This document shows, one piece after another, positions 14,305 to 28,351 of a stretch of 64,000 bases of DNA. The notes under the pieces were generated by a model. The model was given only the letters and a program-made list of their open reading frames with translations, was not told the origin of the DNA and ran no database searches. A program made the position numbers and the translations under genes. Positions within the stretch are counted from its first letter, which is position 1. Each line of letters opens with the position of its first letter. Source of the stretch: Osedax fenrisi (Eukaryota; Annelida; Polychaeta; Sabellida; Siboglinidae); assembly GCA_964019155.1 (NCBI GenBank), contig OZ025239.1:81900916-81964915 (forward strand), written 5' to 3'.

Positions 14305-14697
14305 GTGATGTGTACAATAATACCCATGGGTATAAGAACTCTAATCAGCAGTTCCCCAGGTTGCGGATAGGGGAACGTCCTGTAGATATAATGGCTAACT
14401 GCGAATAACAATAAGCAGTGCTGGGCAGGGTACACTTAGGGTGTGTTTTTGGTCAACCACAGGTGTAACAACCACAGGTGTATGAGAAATTCGTATTCAC
14501 TGCATGTAAAAATCCAACTGTTACAAACCAGACGTGTTTTGTAACAGTTTAGTTTTATACGTTTTATACAATATATTATTTCTTAATTATATTAATTATT
14601 TCATTATGTATCACTCTTTTAAATGATCATTTAGGGGTGTAATGCAGGTAACATAAACCAAATAACACAAATCAAAACCAAAATATCAATCCGTAAT
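14305..14697. other. Noncoding, possible transposon 3' end
   Basis: A GC-richer block at 14305-14430 directly abuts the triplet array. If read on the minus strand, it would be followed by an AAT tail, like the end of a non-LTR element. Two accacaggtgta copies lie at 14456-14480. No protein similarity was recognised. Confidence 0.35.
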
Positions 14698-15656
14698 ATA
14701 AGGGAAAGTCTCCAATTACCGACCCCCTCCTAATACCGACCCCTTTCGTATCTCAGTAACTATAAGAGATATCAAAAAATTATATATATACATGAAATGT
14801 TAGTAATGTAATGATAAATATGAATAAGTATTTTGTTTTAAAAAATATTCAATCCTGCAATTGTTATTTGATAAAATGAAATATTCTGTTTTTACTTTTT
14901 AAATATTTGAATAATAACTTTTTTTTAATTATTGTAAATACTTTATTAATTAAAAGAAAACTTATTACTGCACATAATATTGTAGATCAATAAAATGTTT
15001 ATAACTTTTATAAAAATAATTTATTTTGAATAACTATTAACCAATATATCATAATAATAGCAACCCATATGATTTTCCTATTACCGACCCCCTAAATTAC
15101 CCTAATACCGACCCCATGTGATTTATTGTATTAAATCAAAAGAGATCCGTAATTCACTTTAAAATATATCGTAAGTTGTTTGTGTATCATTGATATAGAT
15201 TTAGGATTCTTGATTCCAGTTGATTATATACACACTGATTGATAAATAAATGTTAAATAATAATATATACTCTTTTAATATAATTACTATAAAGTTTAAA
15301 TTTAAATTTAATATTACTATTAAAACATAAATTCAATAACAAATAAATTACGTCATGTTATAATTAATTATATTTATGTATATCTACTATTTTTATTGGA
15401 TACTACAATTATTTATGCCACGATTATTTTAGGGGGTCGGTAATAGGGGAAGGGGGTCGGTATTAGGCACATATATCCGATTAAGGACTCCCCTGTTTAT
15501 TTTTGTAAATATTATTATATCAAAAATTTAAAATAGCCACATTATTCATTTCCATAATATTACCCTAATTACAAAATGTCAATTAAATATATTTAATATT
15601 GAATACGTTATTACAAATAATCATTTAGGGGTCGGTAATCGTTGATTTTCCCTTAT
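14698..15656. mobile_element. Foldback/MITE element with repeated TACCGACCCC boxes
   Basis: The ends ataagggaaa (14698-14707) and tttcccttat (15647-15656) are inverted repeats that extend imperfectly to about 30 bp. taccgacccc occurs at 14717, 14734, 15082 and 15106, and its complement at 15433, 15453 and 15628. Outer and inner pairs are arranged symmetrically. There is no coding sequence. It looks like a non-autonomous DNA transposon, possibly one copy nested within another. The superfamily is unassigned. Confidence 0.7.
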
Positions 15657-16547
15657 CTATACGAATATCATATATCGAAGATATTTCTATTATATATTTT
15701 CAAAATTTATATACAATGTACAATATTAGAATAAACAAATATCATCATTAGTTATTTCAGAAAACCTAATATTTATTTATTTTTGAATTTCAATAATTGA
15801 TTTTATTGATTGAAAACTTTATTTTGTTCTATTCTTTTTTTTCCGTTATATTTGTTCAGTTATTTTTTTTCAGTTATTTTTTTTCTTGTTATTTTGTTCC
15901 TATTATTTTTTTTCGGGTTTTTTTCCGGTCACCGTATATATTCACGATATTGTATATTTACATATAACCGATATAATATATACTGTTATTTTTATATACG
16001 AATATATAATATGTATACTATTTATAATATACGTATATACATACAATATTTTAGAAGAAAACAACAATATTTACCATAAAATTGTTTACCAATTATCTCA
16101 AATTAAATAAAATACTTCATTGTATATTTTAAATATCGAACAATTCTTTACTTGTTATGAATATTACCAAGTTATCGTATATACAAACATATATTTCATA
16201 ATTGTATATATATATATATACATTATGTCCTTATTCAACAATAAACTAGCATGTTATGTGTATATTGTAACATGTATAGTTCTATCTATAAATATAATCT
16301 TAATGTATAATCTTACAAAATCTTAATTATACATATTATCACGATTACTTTCACGTATATTTACCAAATGTCTATAAATCTATGATAGGAACACACACAC
16401 ATACACCCCACCACCGTATATATCGCTAATTATAGCGTATTATCGTAATCATCAGTATATGTGTTACATACCAGCGATGTGAAGAAAGTATGTTCTTTAT
16501 ATCGGTGATGTTGACACGCATGAGTGCACAATGAACATATATGTTCT

Positions 16548-16584
<37 letters not shown>

Positions 16585-17198
16585 GGGATATATATATACA
16601 CTTATGTATATAAACATATACCCATATACACACATATACATTTATAGCCTTTACAATCACATACTTGATACTATATATTATATAAGTACGTTAAATACAT
16701 ATTACACATATTATATTGTTTTGTATATGATTATTTGATATTTAAATTATATATATATATTTAAAATGTTTACATTTTCTACCAAACTAATATTATGTGA
16801 AATATATTCTAGGAAATACAATACTTATATTTATTAGTTGGATAATCCATCAACAATTATAGTGTATTTTGTTTATTATTTTAGTTTTATTATATACATA
16901 TTTTATTATAATAATAACGTTATTATTGTACAATATGTGTTTGTATTAAATATAATATAATTAAAACGAGTTGTCGTATACACCTTGACTACATATAAAT
17001 ATAAGTATAATTTAACTAAGTATCAAATAGTTATTACATAATATATTTTAATACATTTAATCCAAATAAGTTTAGTAATGTAAAAATATAAGAAAAATTT
17101 TAACTTAATTTGTTAATACAAAAAATTAATTATTTTCCATTTAACATCATCATATATGATGATATACTATAGTAATAGCAAACCCTTTGGTAATATCA
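15657..17198. other. AT-rich noncoding stretch
   Basis: Contains T-rich tracts near 15835-15925, AT dinucleotide runs near 16208 and 16554-16579, and a short CA run near 16388. No gene or element was recognised. Confidence 0.6.
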
Positions 17199-17633
17199 TG
17201 TAATGATATGTCACTATATGTGTATGTGTACCTGTTATGTTGTATTATATGTGTTATCCCGACGTTGTCAAATTTGTACGTTCCAGGGCAATGATGATAA
17301 CCAGGTAGAGTTGCATAAGTTTATTCATAAGAGTTTAGATAGATATATATTTAGGGTGATACAGAATAACGTGTGCAGATATGACTAGTGATATAGTGCG
17401 AATGCCTATATGTAATACATGTACATATCCAGGCATGTAGCGTTAAGGAATGTACGTGCGTTGCGTTCATTACATAATTATAATTAGGTAGGCGTGGATA
17501 CGCCTCATGCATTGCATTGCATAGATATATACATGACTGTATATATTGTTATATGATAATATTACGTGCATATATATATCGTATAGATATATGCGAATAT
17601 ATATATATAGGTATATGATAATATTATTACATC
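17199..17633 (-). mobile_element. 3' LTR of Gypsy-type element X
   Basis: The repeat begins and ends with TGTAAT/ATTACA and is 435 bp. Its plus-strand left part (17199-17434) matches 21737-21974, and its right part (about 17428-17611) matches 33301-33486. It is therefore the unbroken copy of an LTR that is split elsewhere. On the minus strand it is preceded by a purine tract (aagaggga, ending at 17634). Confidence 0.85.
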
Positions 17634-17648
17634 CCTCTTAATTAGATA

Positions 17649-20600
17649 TTAAGAGGCATATCGGGAAGGTGCGGTTATGGACCTTCCAGATCGTCGAGGG
17701 GTAGTAACGTCTGTCGTTACATTTCCGACATATGTAGTCGGGGTGTCGACAGTGGGGCGGATGTCGGTTCTGGTTCGACGTAAGACTCCGTGTGGTCCGT
17801 CGACGTCATATGATCGTGGTTCAGAACGTTTCGCGAGAATAGTGGATGGTGTCCACTTATTCGTAATGGGGTTACGTACATATACGTTCTCGGTGGGCTC
17901 TAGTTTTCTAAGGCATTTGTTAGAGATACCCTTATCATGGTAATATAGCGTTATGTCAGATCGCTTAATAAGTCGCCTATGCGTATCGGTATCTATCGCA
18001 CTGTGTGTCGTAGATGGTAATATAGTCGTAAGTCGTCTGTTGAACAGTAGTTCAGCGGGTGATCGTAAGTGACAGTCAATGGGTGTCGTTCGTAACAATA
18101 GTAGTGATTTGTATAAGTCGGTTGTCTTGTGCAGTACTCTTTTAACTGTCTGCACCATTCGTTCTGCTAGTCCGTTGCTTCTAGGGTAGTATGGGCTACT
18201 GGTGATATGTTTGAAGTCCCATGTCTTGGCGAATTCTGAGAACTCAGATGAGCTATATTGTCTTCCGTTGTCGCTCAGTAGGGTGTGTGAGATTCCGTGT
18301 TCCGCGAATAAACATTTAAATATATTTATTATATTCTTACTTGTACAGGGGTTGTTTATTTTGTATACGAAGGGGTACTTCGAATAGTAGTCTACTATTA
18401 GTAAGTAATGTTCGTTCTTGTGTTCAAAGATGTCCGTGGCGATTGTTTGCCAAGGTCGTTCTGGTATGTCTCTGGTGAGAAGTGGTTCTCGACTTTGTCG
18501 TCTTGATATCTCTTGACATGTAACACATTGTGAGATCATTGTGGAAATATCTTCATTTATTCCTGGCCAATATATATGTTGTCGTGCGAGTAATCGTGAT
18601 TTCTCTATACCCTGGTGTGCAGTATGCAATATTTTCATAATGTGTTGTCTTTGGTTGGGCGGTATGAGAACTTGTAATAGTTTCAAAATAACGTCATCGT
18701 CGCATGTAAGTTCATCTCTGAATGACCAGTATTTCTCTATGGCATTCGGTACCTGTTTTATATCTTTAGGCCAACCATTGTTGATTGTGGTTTTCAAAAG
18801 TATCAGTTCTTCGTCACTGTTTGTCTCGTCTCGTATTTCGTTGAGTCTCTGTAGAGAATTGTATTGGGGTGATAGCTACATCTAAGTCTATATGTGCTGC
18901 GTTATCAGCATCGGGTTGTCTGGAGAGAGTGTCCGCTAGTGTCATAGTGTTACCAGGACTGTATGTGACTGTATAGTTGTACGTTTGGATTCGCAGCATC
19001 ATTCTTTGTAGTCTTGCTGGTGCCTTTTCCAGACTCTTCTTCGTTATCATTTCGAGAGGCTTGTGGTCTGTTATTACAGCGAATTCTCTTCCATATATAT
19101 AGTAGTGGAATCTTTCGCATCCAAATACTATGGCTAGCATTTCCCTTTCAATATTTGCGTATCTCTGTTCGGTTGTAGTAAGGGATTTTGAGGCGAAAGC
19201 TATTGGTATATTTTCTTGGAGCAGGACGGCTCCGAGTCCTCTTCCTGATGCGTCTACTTGTATCGTCGTGGGAATACCGGGTCTAAAATATGCGAGCGTG
19301 GTTGCGTTAAATATTGCTTCTTTTACTTTCTTGAAGTCTTCCGTGTTCGACTCTTTCCATGTATGTTCTTCTTCTTTTAGAATGTCTCTCAGTTCAGCTG
19401 TTAAGGTAACTAGGTTGGGTATGAATGTCGACATGTAGGTAGCAATGCCTAGGAATTCTATAAGTTCTGTATCGTTATTAGGTATGTTGAATGCTTTGAT
19501 TGCTTTGATCCTGTTTTCGTTGGGGTGAACTCCTTTTTTGTCAAACGTAAGTCCGAAAAAAGGTAATGAAGATGTTCCTATGGAGCATTTTGTATCGTTG
19601 AATACGAGTCCGTTTTTCAGAGCTTCTTTCATGAGGTTCATTAGGTTGCTATAATGTTCTTGTTGATCTTTTCCAAAGACCCCGATATCGTCTGCAATCG
19701 ATATCGTGCCTGGGCAGTTTTCTAGAATTATATCCATTCTCTCTTGGAATATATCCTGGCTTAGATTTAGTCCAAATGGAAGTCTAAGGAATCTGTATCT
19801 TCCGAAAGGTGTATTGAAAGTAGTGAGTGTGCTTGATTCATCGTCAAGTGTTATTGACCAATATCCTGATCTCGCATCGAGTTTGGAAAATACGGTAGCT
19901 CCTTCCAGTCTGAAGGTCATCTCCTCCAGTGTTGGGGTAGGGTAATGAGGTCTACGAATGGCTTCATTTAGGTGTTTCGGGTACAAACATATTCGTATCT
20001 TTCCGGAACTCTTCCGGGAGTATGCTAGGCTAGAAACATATTCAGTTGGTTTCTTGATTCTCTCTATTACTTTCATTTCAGTCATATTGTCAAGCTCCTT
20101 CTTTACTTCTTCTCTTATGGCTAGAGCGCATCTTCTTGGGGATTGCACTACAGGTGTCACAGTAGGATCTAACGTAATGTGGAACTTTCCGGGAAATCTT
20201 CCGATTCCTTCGAAGTTCTCCGGGAATTCTCGTTTTAGTCATGCCAGATCTACTTTTACTTTTTCTATCGAGCAGTGTATGGAGATAAGCTTCAGCTCCC
20301 TGCTCGATGGAAGTCCGATAATTGCCGGTCCGTCGGTGTCTACAATGTAAAAAGTAGCTATTATAGTTTTATTCTCGAATCTAATGGGTATCTTGATTGA
20401 GCCTTTGTTGTTCAATCTTCCACCGTCATATGTGATAAGCTGTATTTTGCTGTCTTATACGGGGAATGTCATGTCGTTTTCCTTCATCATGTTCAGTATT
20501 CGCAGAGGGAGAATATTTCCTTGTGCGCCACTATCAACTTTTACCTTGATACTGGTTCTTACTTTGGCTCCTTGTACATATACGTAAGTATGTACTTCGT

Positions 20601-21420
20601 CTTGTTGCTTGTTAATGCCATGACATTTTAGTTCGTCGTACTTGTTTTCGATTACGACTTCGTCATGCGCTTGTCGCTTCCCATAGTGCTTCTTCTTGTC
20701 TTTAGACTTGCATACCTTTGTCCAGTGTCCTTTCCGACTGCATGCATGGCAAGTCGAATCTGCTGCTGGGCAGTTTGCTTTTCCTCTCTGGTGTTTCCTA
20801 CCACAGTATCGGCAGATCGGTGTATTCAGCGAATATTGCGTTTGATTTCGTGATTCTACGGCTTATATACGTTTACTCTTCTCTCTGAATGATTTTAAGT
20901 CATTCAGCGTCGATTCGTATAATCGTGTGTTCTGCATAGCTACGTCTAAGGTAAGCGTTTCATCTTTGGATAACAGATCCTCGCGTACTTTGGTGTGCTT
21001 TCCGTTCGAAATAATGCACTCGATGACCCGGTCATCAAGTTCGGAGTCTCTGAACTTGCATTTGTCAGCGTATATGCGTAATCTCGTGACAAACGTGTAT
21101 ATATTCTCATCATCATGTTGGAATATCTTTGTGATATTATAGCGTGCCAACCTGAAATTGCATCTTGGTTCTATAGTCTCTTGCAACATCTATCAGAATC
21201 CTTTTAAAGTCTTTTCTTCTTTCTTGATAGGCCACGTATTGAAGATCTTTATTCCTATCCTTCCAACCCATAGTAGAACGTATGTTAATTGTTTTGCATC
21301 GGTCTTCAGTTTTTCTAGTGGTCCTTCGAACAGTAATTATGTATATTGTCTAAATGTATGGAATTCAGTAGTCAAGTCGTTAGCATCCCAGTCAAATTTG
21401 TGTAGAGTTGTTGCGTCCAT
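17649..21420 (-). pseudogene. Gag-Pol of Gypsy-type LTR element X
   Basis: On the minus strand, an ATG at 21420 opens Gag. After nonsense codons, the frame carries a capsid-like part (21189-20863), a zinc-knuckle region (CRYCGRKH...C and CHACSRKGHWTKVC, near 20700-20810), a protease VDSGAQGNILP, then RT and RNase H (20160-18814) with the active site IADD, FSKLDARSGYW and the RNase H motifs VDASGRGLGAVL and DHKPL. Integrase (18797-17649) has the zinc-binding part and the D,D,E core (ATDIFEH, LLSDNGRQY, AERMVQTVK). It is in a different frame, so a 1-base shift lies near 18870. Stops include 20863-20865 and others near 20240, 20450, 21190 and 21340. It is inactive. Confidence 0.85.
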
Positions 21421-21719
21421 GGTGTATATATATATAGATATGTATCGTAATATATATATAGTAATGCGCAAAGTATGTCCAATCAAGTAGTATTATATAT
21501 CGTATGTCTATGTGCTGTTATATAGCTAGTGTATATGTATTATAAGTACTGTATACGTATATTATGTATGCGTGTAATATATATTTAACTAAGTATCTAT
21601 GATAAGGGTATCAATATCAAATATATATAGAAAACTAACGTAATGGATGTATATTGAATTCGGTTCTGTATCGTGTCCTTCGTATGTAGTCATGCTCGGG
21701 TCGTGTCGTGAGCTCGTTT

Positions 21720-21736
21720 CTTAGTCGCCGTCACCA
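21720..21736 (-). other. Primer-binding site of element X
   Basis: Immediately inside the 5' LTR, the minus strand reads TGGTGACGGCGACTAAG, starting with TGG as expected for pairing to a tRNA CCA end. This fixes the orientation of the element and the LTR edge at 21737. Confidence 0.65.
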
Positions 21737-21974
21737 TGTAATGATATGTCACTATATGTGTATGTGTACCTGTTATGTTGTATTATATGTGTTATCCCGA
21801 CGTTGTCAAATTTGTACGTTCCAGGGCAATGATGATAACCAGGTAGAGTTGCATAAGTTTATTCATAAGAGTTTAGATACATATATATATTTAGGGTGAT
21901 ACAGAATAACGTGTCCAGATATGACTAGTGGTATAGTGCGAATGCCTATATGTAATACATGTACATATCCAGGC
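21737..21974 (-). mobile_element. 5' LTR of element X, inner part
   Basis: Matches 17199-17434 of the 3' LTR almost base for base, then stops at atccaggc, where MITE A begins. The continuation is found at 33301. Confidence 0.85.
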
Positions 21975-22862
21975 CATCGATATAAAGAAAGTGGATAAAC
22001 AATTGACGCACGCAATGCATGTAAAAGATAGACATGTGAATGACACTTTTATCAATACATTAACAAAATGGTATCAGTGATTTTGATTCGATATTAGTCA
22101 TATTATATATGTCAAATATTAAAACAGTAGGCTTTTCGTCGAAATAGATTAAAGTGACTTCTATCTATATCAATGGATTTAAATTATAAATATCAATAAA
22201 ATCAATAAAATAGTATTATATCTTCAATTTAAATACACAAAATTAGGAGGAATGTTGATATTATGTATTTTAATTATATAATTTTATTTTTAGTATAGAT
22301 AGTACATTAAAATTGATAGTGATTATCAATATATATATGATAAATACATATTATTATAAATAAAAAGTAGTGGGCCAGATCATAGAGAACGAAGTTATAG
22401 AGAAGAAGCTTCGCTATAATAATGTATTAGATATTAGCTCCCCTGTTGATAGAAAATAATTCATATATGTGTTCCACAAATCTACTGAAATAAATAGATT
22501 ATTGCAAATATTTTTAACATTTAAAAAAAATTTCCATTTCTATGATTTTTTCAAATATCCTAGAATTTAAATAAATATATTTGAATTTATTTGAATAAAT
22601 ATATATTACAAAATTCCGAGAGTATATTCATGTATTAAACCTCATTGTAATAATACGATATATAACTGGAAAGAATAACAATTACCATCTGTTTGTATTA
22701 ATATTCATTATTATTCCTAATTAGGTAATTATTCCTATATTTTAAATTGATTTTAAATGACAATTTTTAAATATTATTATATAATTTGGGAAAAATATCA
22801 TCACTATTTCAAATAGTATTCGAATATATTATTAATAAGTATATTTAAATTGATTTTGAATG

Positions 22863-23000
22863 TGTTATATACTACAATACATATATATCTAATTATCTAT
22901 ACTATATAAATATAACTAACATTTTATATTCTTAATTATTTGTTATTGTTTACTTCCTCTTTCTCCTCTTTCTCGCTAGAGGCGCGCATATCATATAACA
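22863..23000 (-). mobile_element. 3' LTR of Gypsy element Y
   Basis: A 138-bp repeat starting TGTTATA and ending TATAACA, nearly identical to 27062-27201 (they differ mainly by one AT unit). Flanked by the 5-base target duplication gaatg (22858-22862 and 27202-27206). Confidence 0.9.
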
Positions 23001-23063
23001 CGTCTCTTCTTCCTTCCTCGACATCAGTCGATGCTGATGTCTATCCTGATAAATCAGGATCAC

Positions 23064-26000
23064 CTACTCGTCGAAACGTTTGGGTCGACGAGTCTCCCGT
23101 GATGATCTCCTCACTGGTGGGACATCAATCGTCGGAGAATCTTCAACATTCTGTGATTCTGTTTGTTCTCTTGATACTTCTGAATGGAACGAATTCGACA
23201 GTGGTATTTCAGATTCTATAGCGTTTCCTGGTGTTATAATAGGTTCTTGTCTTATGCCAGGTTCTGAACGAACGTCTTCCTCTATTTCTGGTGGTTTCCT
23301 CAATATACTTTGGCTACCTCTCGTTCGTAGATGGTTTATATGACGTCTAATACTTCTTCCATCTGGTAGTCTAACCCATGCTATAGAATTATGTATTTCT
23401 TCAATTCTACCTTCTAGCCAATTCTGGTTATTCCTAAAGTCTTTTGCGAATACAGCATCCCCTGGGTTATACAGGTTCCTCTTTTCTTGTTTGTACTCGC
23501 CTTCTTTGTCCATGGGAAGTAAGAGATCTAATTTTGATCTAATTCTTCTGCCCATCAGTAATTCACATGGTGCCTTCCCTGTTAGTGTATGTGGTGTAAT
23601 TCTGTAATTTAATAAGAATCTCTGTATTTTCTCGTGAATTGATCCTTCTCCTTCTGTTCTTCCCATAGCTTTCTTAAATGTCTGTACCGCTCTTTCCGCT
23701 ATTCCATTAGTTGCTGGATGATATGGCGGTGAAAATAGATGTCTAATACCATTATTCTTCATGTATTGTGACATTTCGGAGCTTGCTAAATTTGTACCAT
23801 TATCAGTAACGATAATCTGTGGTAAACCATGTGTCGCGAATATTTCTTGTAATTTTTCTATTATTTTACAAGATGTAACGTGCCCCATTACTATTACGTC
23901 TAGCCATTTAGTATATGCATCGACTACTATTAAATACATATGACCCAAAAAAGGGCCAGCGAAATCCATATGAATTATTTTCCAAGGTTGTTGGGGATCT
24001 GGCTACGAACTGTATTTGCATTCAGTCAAATTTCTACTATTTTGACACCCGGGACATTCCCGAACAATTGATTCTATATCCATATCCATTAAGGGCCACC
24101 AGAAATAACTTCTTGCTAAACCCTTCATACGTGTCATTACTGGATGTCCTTCGTGTAATAATTTCAATACTTTTCTCTGCCATGACCGTGGTATTATAAC
24201 TCTTGACCCCCATAATATTAATTCATTATGAGTATGAAGTTCAGTTCTCCTTCTATAATATCCAATACCCTCATTTCTCAGAGTATTCTCTTCTGGCCAT
24301 CCATCTCTGATGTATCTTTTAACTTGTTTTAACATGGTATCTTCTATTACTGCCTTTTCCAATAACTTACAGTCGATTAATTTGTCCTCTATTGTCTCTA
24401 TGGTAAATATTATTTCAGGTAGTGGTTGAACTTCTTCTGTAGCCCTATGTGATGGTAGTCTACTGAGTGCATCTGCATGTGGTATCTTAGTTCCCGGCAA
24501 ATATTTGAATGTATAATCATATGCGGATAATGTTAGTGCCCACCGTTGTATCCTTCCAGATACCATTTGTGGTATACCTTTATTACTATTGAATAATGTC
24601 AATAGAGGTCTATGATCATTTGCAATAATGAATTTCCTTCCAAACAAATATTTATGAAATTTCTTCACTGCAAATATTACCCCCAGTGCTTCCTTCTCAA
24701 TTTGTGAATAATTCTTTTCTGCTGGCGCTAAAGTTCTGGAAATAAACGCTATTGGTCGTTCCGTCGCATCTTCCATTATATGAGACATCACTGCACCAAT
24801 TCCATATTGTGATGCGTCACATGTAATTATGATCTCCTTACTTGCATCAAAGTGAACTAGTAGATCGGCCGACATTAATCTCTTCTTTGATTCTATACAT
24901 GATTTTTCGCATTCGTCAGACCAGTGCCATCGTTTATTTTTCTTTAACAATATGTGTATTGGGCCTAGTTAGTTAGACATATTCTTTAGAAATTTTCCGT
25001 AATAGTTCAACATGCCCAAGTAGGCACGAAGTTGTGTTGTATTAGTCGGTCTTGGTGCATCTCGTATGGCTTCTACCTTCGACTCTATAGGTCGTAGACC
25101 CTCCTTATTAATGATATATCCTAAATACTGTACTTCGTTCTTTTTTAATTGGCACTTATTTTCATTCAGTCGTATTCCGGCCTTTTCTAGTCGTTCTAAA
25201 ACCTTCCTTAAATTGCGGTCGTGTTCCACTTCATTTACGCCCGTTACTAATATATCATCTAAATATCCACATACATTGGGTATACCTTTTATTAAGTTAT
25301 CCATGACTCTTTGGAACATCGCTGGAGCAGAAGCTATACCAAAACACAACCTATTATACTGAAATAGTCCTATATGGGTATTAATTGTGGTATATTTCTT
25401 AGACTCTTCTGTTAATGGCATTTGTAAGTATGCGTTTGATAGGTCTAGGGTACTAAATTCAACCCCCCCTGCTAAATTTGCATACAAATCATCAATTCTT
25501 GGAATTGGATAACAATCCAACCTCGATACCTTATTTATAGTAATTTTATAGTCGCCACAAATTCGTATGGTTCCATCTCTCTTTAAGATCGGTACTATAG
25601 GTGTTGCCCATTCTGAATGAGTTACTTCTACAATAACCCCTTCATGCCTCAATCTTTCTATCTCTGTCTCTACTTTGTCTTTCATGGCGTATGGAACATT
25701 TCGTGCTTTAAAAAATATTGGTTTAACATCTTTTTCCACATATAATTTACCACTAATGCCCCTCATACAACCCAATCCTTCCCTGAAAATTTCTGGGAAC
25801 TCTTGTACCCATGTACCTATCGAGCTATGTGCAATGCGATTACATGGAACAGCATTCCCCCAGTCTAGTCATAACAGTTTAATTAGATCCCTACCTGCTA
25901 TATTTGGTACAGATCCTCTTACTACATACAATTTAATATATTTACCTTCGTCCGTCTTTACCTCTATTCTTCCCATCACTGGTATAAGTTCATTCGTGAA

Positions 26001-26990
26001 AGTACGTAATTTTACAGATTATGATAGTAACTTCGGTTGTTTACTTGGTTTCCATAACTCCTTCATGGTCTTCTCTGATATAATCGATACCGCTGCACCC
26101 GTATCTACTTGTAGGGTAAAACTTATATCGTTAAATCGTAATGTAGTCGTCATAACTCCATCTTCCTTTGTCTCTACGGTAAACATGGAATATATGAGTT
26201 CTTCATCATCTGCTTCTTGTGTTAAATAATTAGTCTCTTTATGGGGACATTTATATTTTAAATGTCCTAACTTTCCACATGTATAACATTTACATTTCTT
26301 CCATCTACATTTGTCTACCTCATGACCGTTATTCCCACAACCAGTACATTTCAGTTTGTACTTGTCATTCCTACTATGCTCTACTTTACTTCCGATTTCC
26401 TCTTCCTTTCGTTTATTATGTCTAGTATAATCAATCTTGTTTATTACCGAATTATTGTTATGACAAGAATCAATTGTTGCTAAATTCAATTCTGCAAGTT
26501 CCAGTCCCACGGCGATTTCAATAGCTCTTTTTAACGTCAATTTTTCTTCCGATAATAATCTTCGTTGTATTCGATTATTTTTAACTCCGCAGACTAGCCT
26601 ATCTCTTATATGTTCATCTAATTTGTTACCGTAATTGCAATGCTCACTTCTTCGTCTTAGTTCGGCAATATAATCAACTATTTTCTGGTTATCTTGTCTA
26701 TCGCAAGTATTAAATCTAAACCGTTCTACTATTTCGCATGGAATTGGTTCATAGTGTATTGTTAGTGTTTCTAATAATACCTGTACTGTGACTTCCATCG
26801 GCTTCTTTGGAATTAATAGGTCCCTTAATAATTTATATGTCCTGGCTCCTATCACCGTCACTAATATTGCCTTCTTCTTCTCTCCATCTTTAATTTCGTT
26901 AGCTAAGAAATATGCTTCAACTCTCTCTGAATAACTTGAAAACGTTTCCTCATCGGCACAGAATTCTCCAATAGTTCCGAAATTAGTCAT
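23064..26990 (-). pseudogene. Gag-Pol of Gypsy element Y, one frame with four nonsense codons
   Basis: The minus strand from ATG 26990 encodes Gag with two zinc knuckles (CTGCGNNGHEVDKC and CYTCGKLGHLKYKC), a protease (LQVDTGAAVSIIS), RT with FSTLDLSNAYLQ and the active site YLDD, RNase H (TCDASQYGIGAV, DHRPL), the integrase zinc part (24003-24100) and the integrase core (MDFAGPFLGH, VTDNGTNL, AERAVQTFK). It ends at 23064. The frame is continuous over about 1,309 codons except for stops at 26019-26021 (TAA), 25869-25871 (TGA), 24969-24971 (TAA) and 24003-24005 (TAG). No frameshift was seen. LTRs, target duplication and a TGGCGACGAGG-type primer site are present. The layout resembles the Mag/C-type Gypsy group. 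Confidence 0.9.
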
Positions 26991-27061
26991 CTTTACTAAT
27001 TTTTACTAAACTAAACTTAATAATAGATATTCTGTGTTTTTAGTTAATCCTCGTCGCCAAT

Positions 27062-27201
27062 TGTTATATACTACAATACATATATATATCTAATTATCTA
27101 TACTATATAAATATAACTAACATTTTATATTCTTAATTATTTGTTATTGTTTACTTCCTCTTTCTCCTCTTTCTCGCTAGAGGCGCGCATATCATATAAC
27201 A
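27062..27201 (-). mobile_element. 5' LTR of Gypsy element Y
   Basis: A 140-bp copy of the LTR, followed on the minus strand by attggcgacgagga, the likely primer-binding site 2 bases inside the LTR. The right flank repeats the gaatg target duplication. Confidence 0.9.
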
Positions 27202-27206
27202 GAATG

Positions 27207-28175
27207 TAAAATCTAAATACTACTATATTTCATATATAATTTACAAATATAATATGAATAGCATTATATATTTCTTGATTTTGAATGTAAAATTCTAAAT
27301 TATATTATATAATTTATAAGAAATAATATCGTCACTATTTAAAATAATATGTGCATATAATATATTAATATTATGTGGTATATTTAATATAAATATTACA
27401 TAGTGTAAATAATATATTAGTTTTCACATATAATTTGTTGTTATATAATTATATTTGAAATTGATTTTAAAAAAGTGTAAATTATATTACATAATTTATA
27501 AGAAATAATATCATGTAATTTGAATATTATTATTAAGTATATCCAGGGATATCTCCCTGGTATATCTAAATTGATTTAAAATGTTAAATTCTAAATAATA
27601 TTATATGGTATATTTCATATAAAAAAAAGAGAAAGAATTGAATTATATATTTCATGATTTGAATGTAAAATTCTAAATTATATTAAATTCATATACACTT
27701 TACAAATAGAGAACGAACAACGTTATATGTATTCATTATCTGTATATCTTACAATATCAATAATATATTATTTTAATAAATTATTTAAATATTTAATTTA
27801 ATATACATTTTATAATATGTATTATTAGAAAAAATGTATTTAGGTATATCGTAATGTTTGGAAAATATACTTTTATTTTGTCAAATTATTAAATATATAC
27901 TTATTAATATTTAAATATATTCTAAATTAATTATTGTAGTATAAGATTAAATATTTTATTAATTATAAATATATTGTAAATTAATAATTTTAGTACAAGA
28001 TTAAATATTACATTAAGTGTAATATATTGTATATGATATATATATACCGTAAATTATTTATTCCTAAGTTATTATTTTGAATGTTATGTATAATATATTA
28101 TTGTAATATATATAATGATATAATTGTTACATGCATTTCAGTAATTGTAAATAATTAATATTTTAAATGATTTAG
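27207..28175. other. AT-rich interior of element B
   Basis: No coding block was recognised. Several related fragments (ctaaattatattata and ttgaatgtaaaat) recur, suggesting internal duplication within B. Confidence 0.5.
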
Positions 28176-28351
28176 ATTTCCACGATCTATTTGAAGACAA
28201 CATATTTGGACAAATTCAATTGGAATCAATATTCATAACTTAAAACCTTATGATAGGATATGTAGCAAACAATTCACCGCAAATAAGTTTTACTATACTA
28301 CATAGAGATGTAAAATAGCAAATAATGCATATCCAAAACATGTTTGTATTA
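28176..28351 (+). pseudogene. THAP-domain exon, decayed
   Basis: After an acceptor (ttttaaatgatttag), the reading frame gives RFP-type residues, then HIWTNSIGINIHNLKPYD, RICSKQFTANKFYY and NNAYPKH. This matches the second half of a THAP zinc finger: W at the usual place, a CxxH motif altered to CSKQ, and an AVP-like AYP. Two in-frame stops interrupt it. The first half with the CxxC pair should be on an upstream exon and was not found. THAP domains bind terminal DNA in P-element transposases and also occur in host factors. Its place inside B, with P-like ends, suggests a relic transposase. Confidence 0.5.

Noticed and set aside
16430..16660. 76-codon minus-strand frame
   Set aside because: Built on AT and CA repeats with no domain or neighbouring exon.
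18541..20350. Several plus-strand frames
   Set aside because: Antisense shadows of the RT, RNase H and protease of Gypsy element X.
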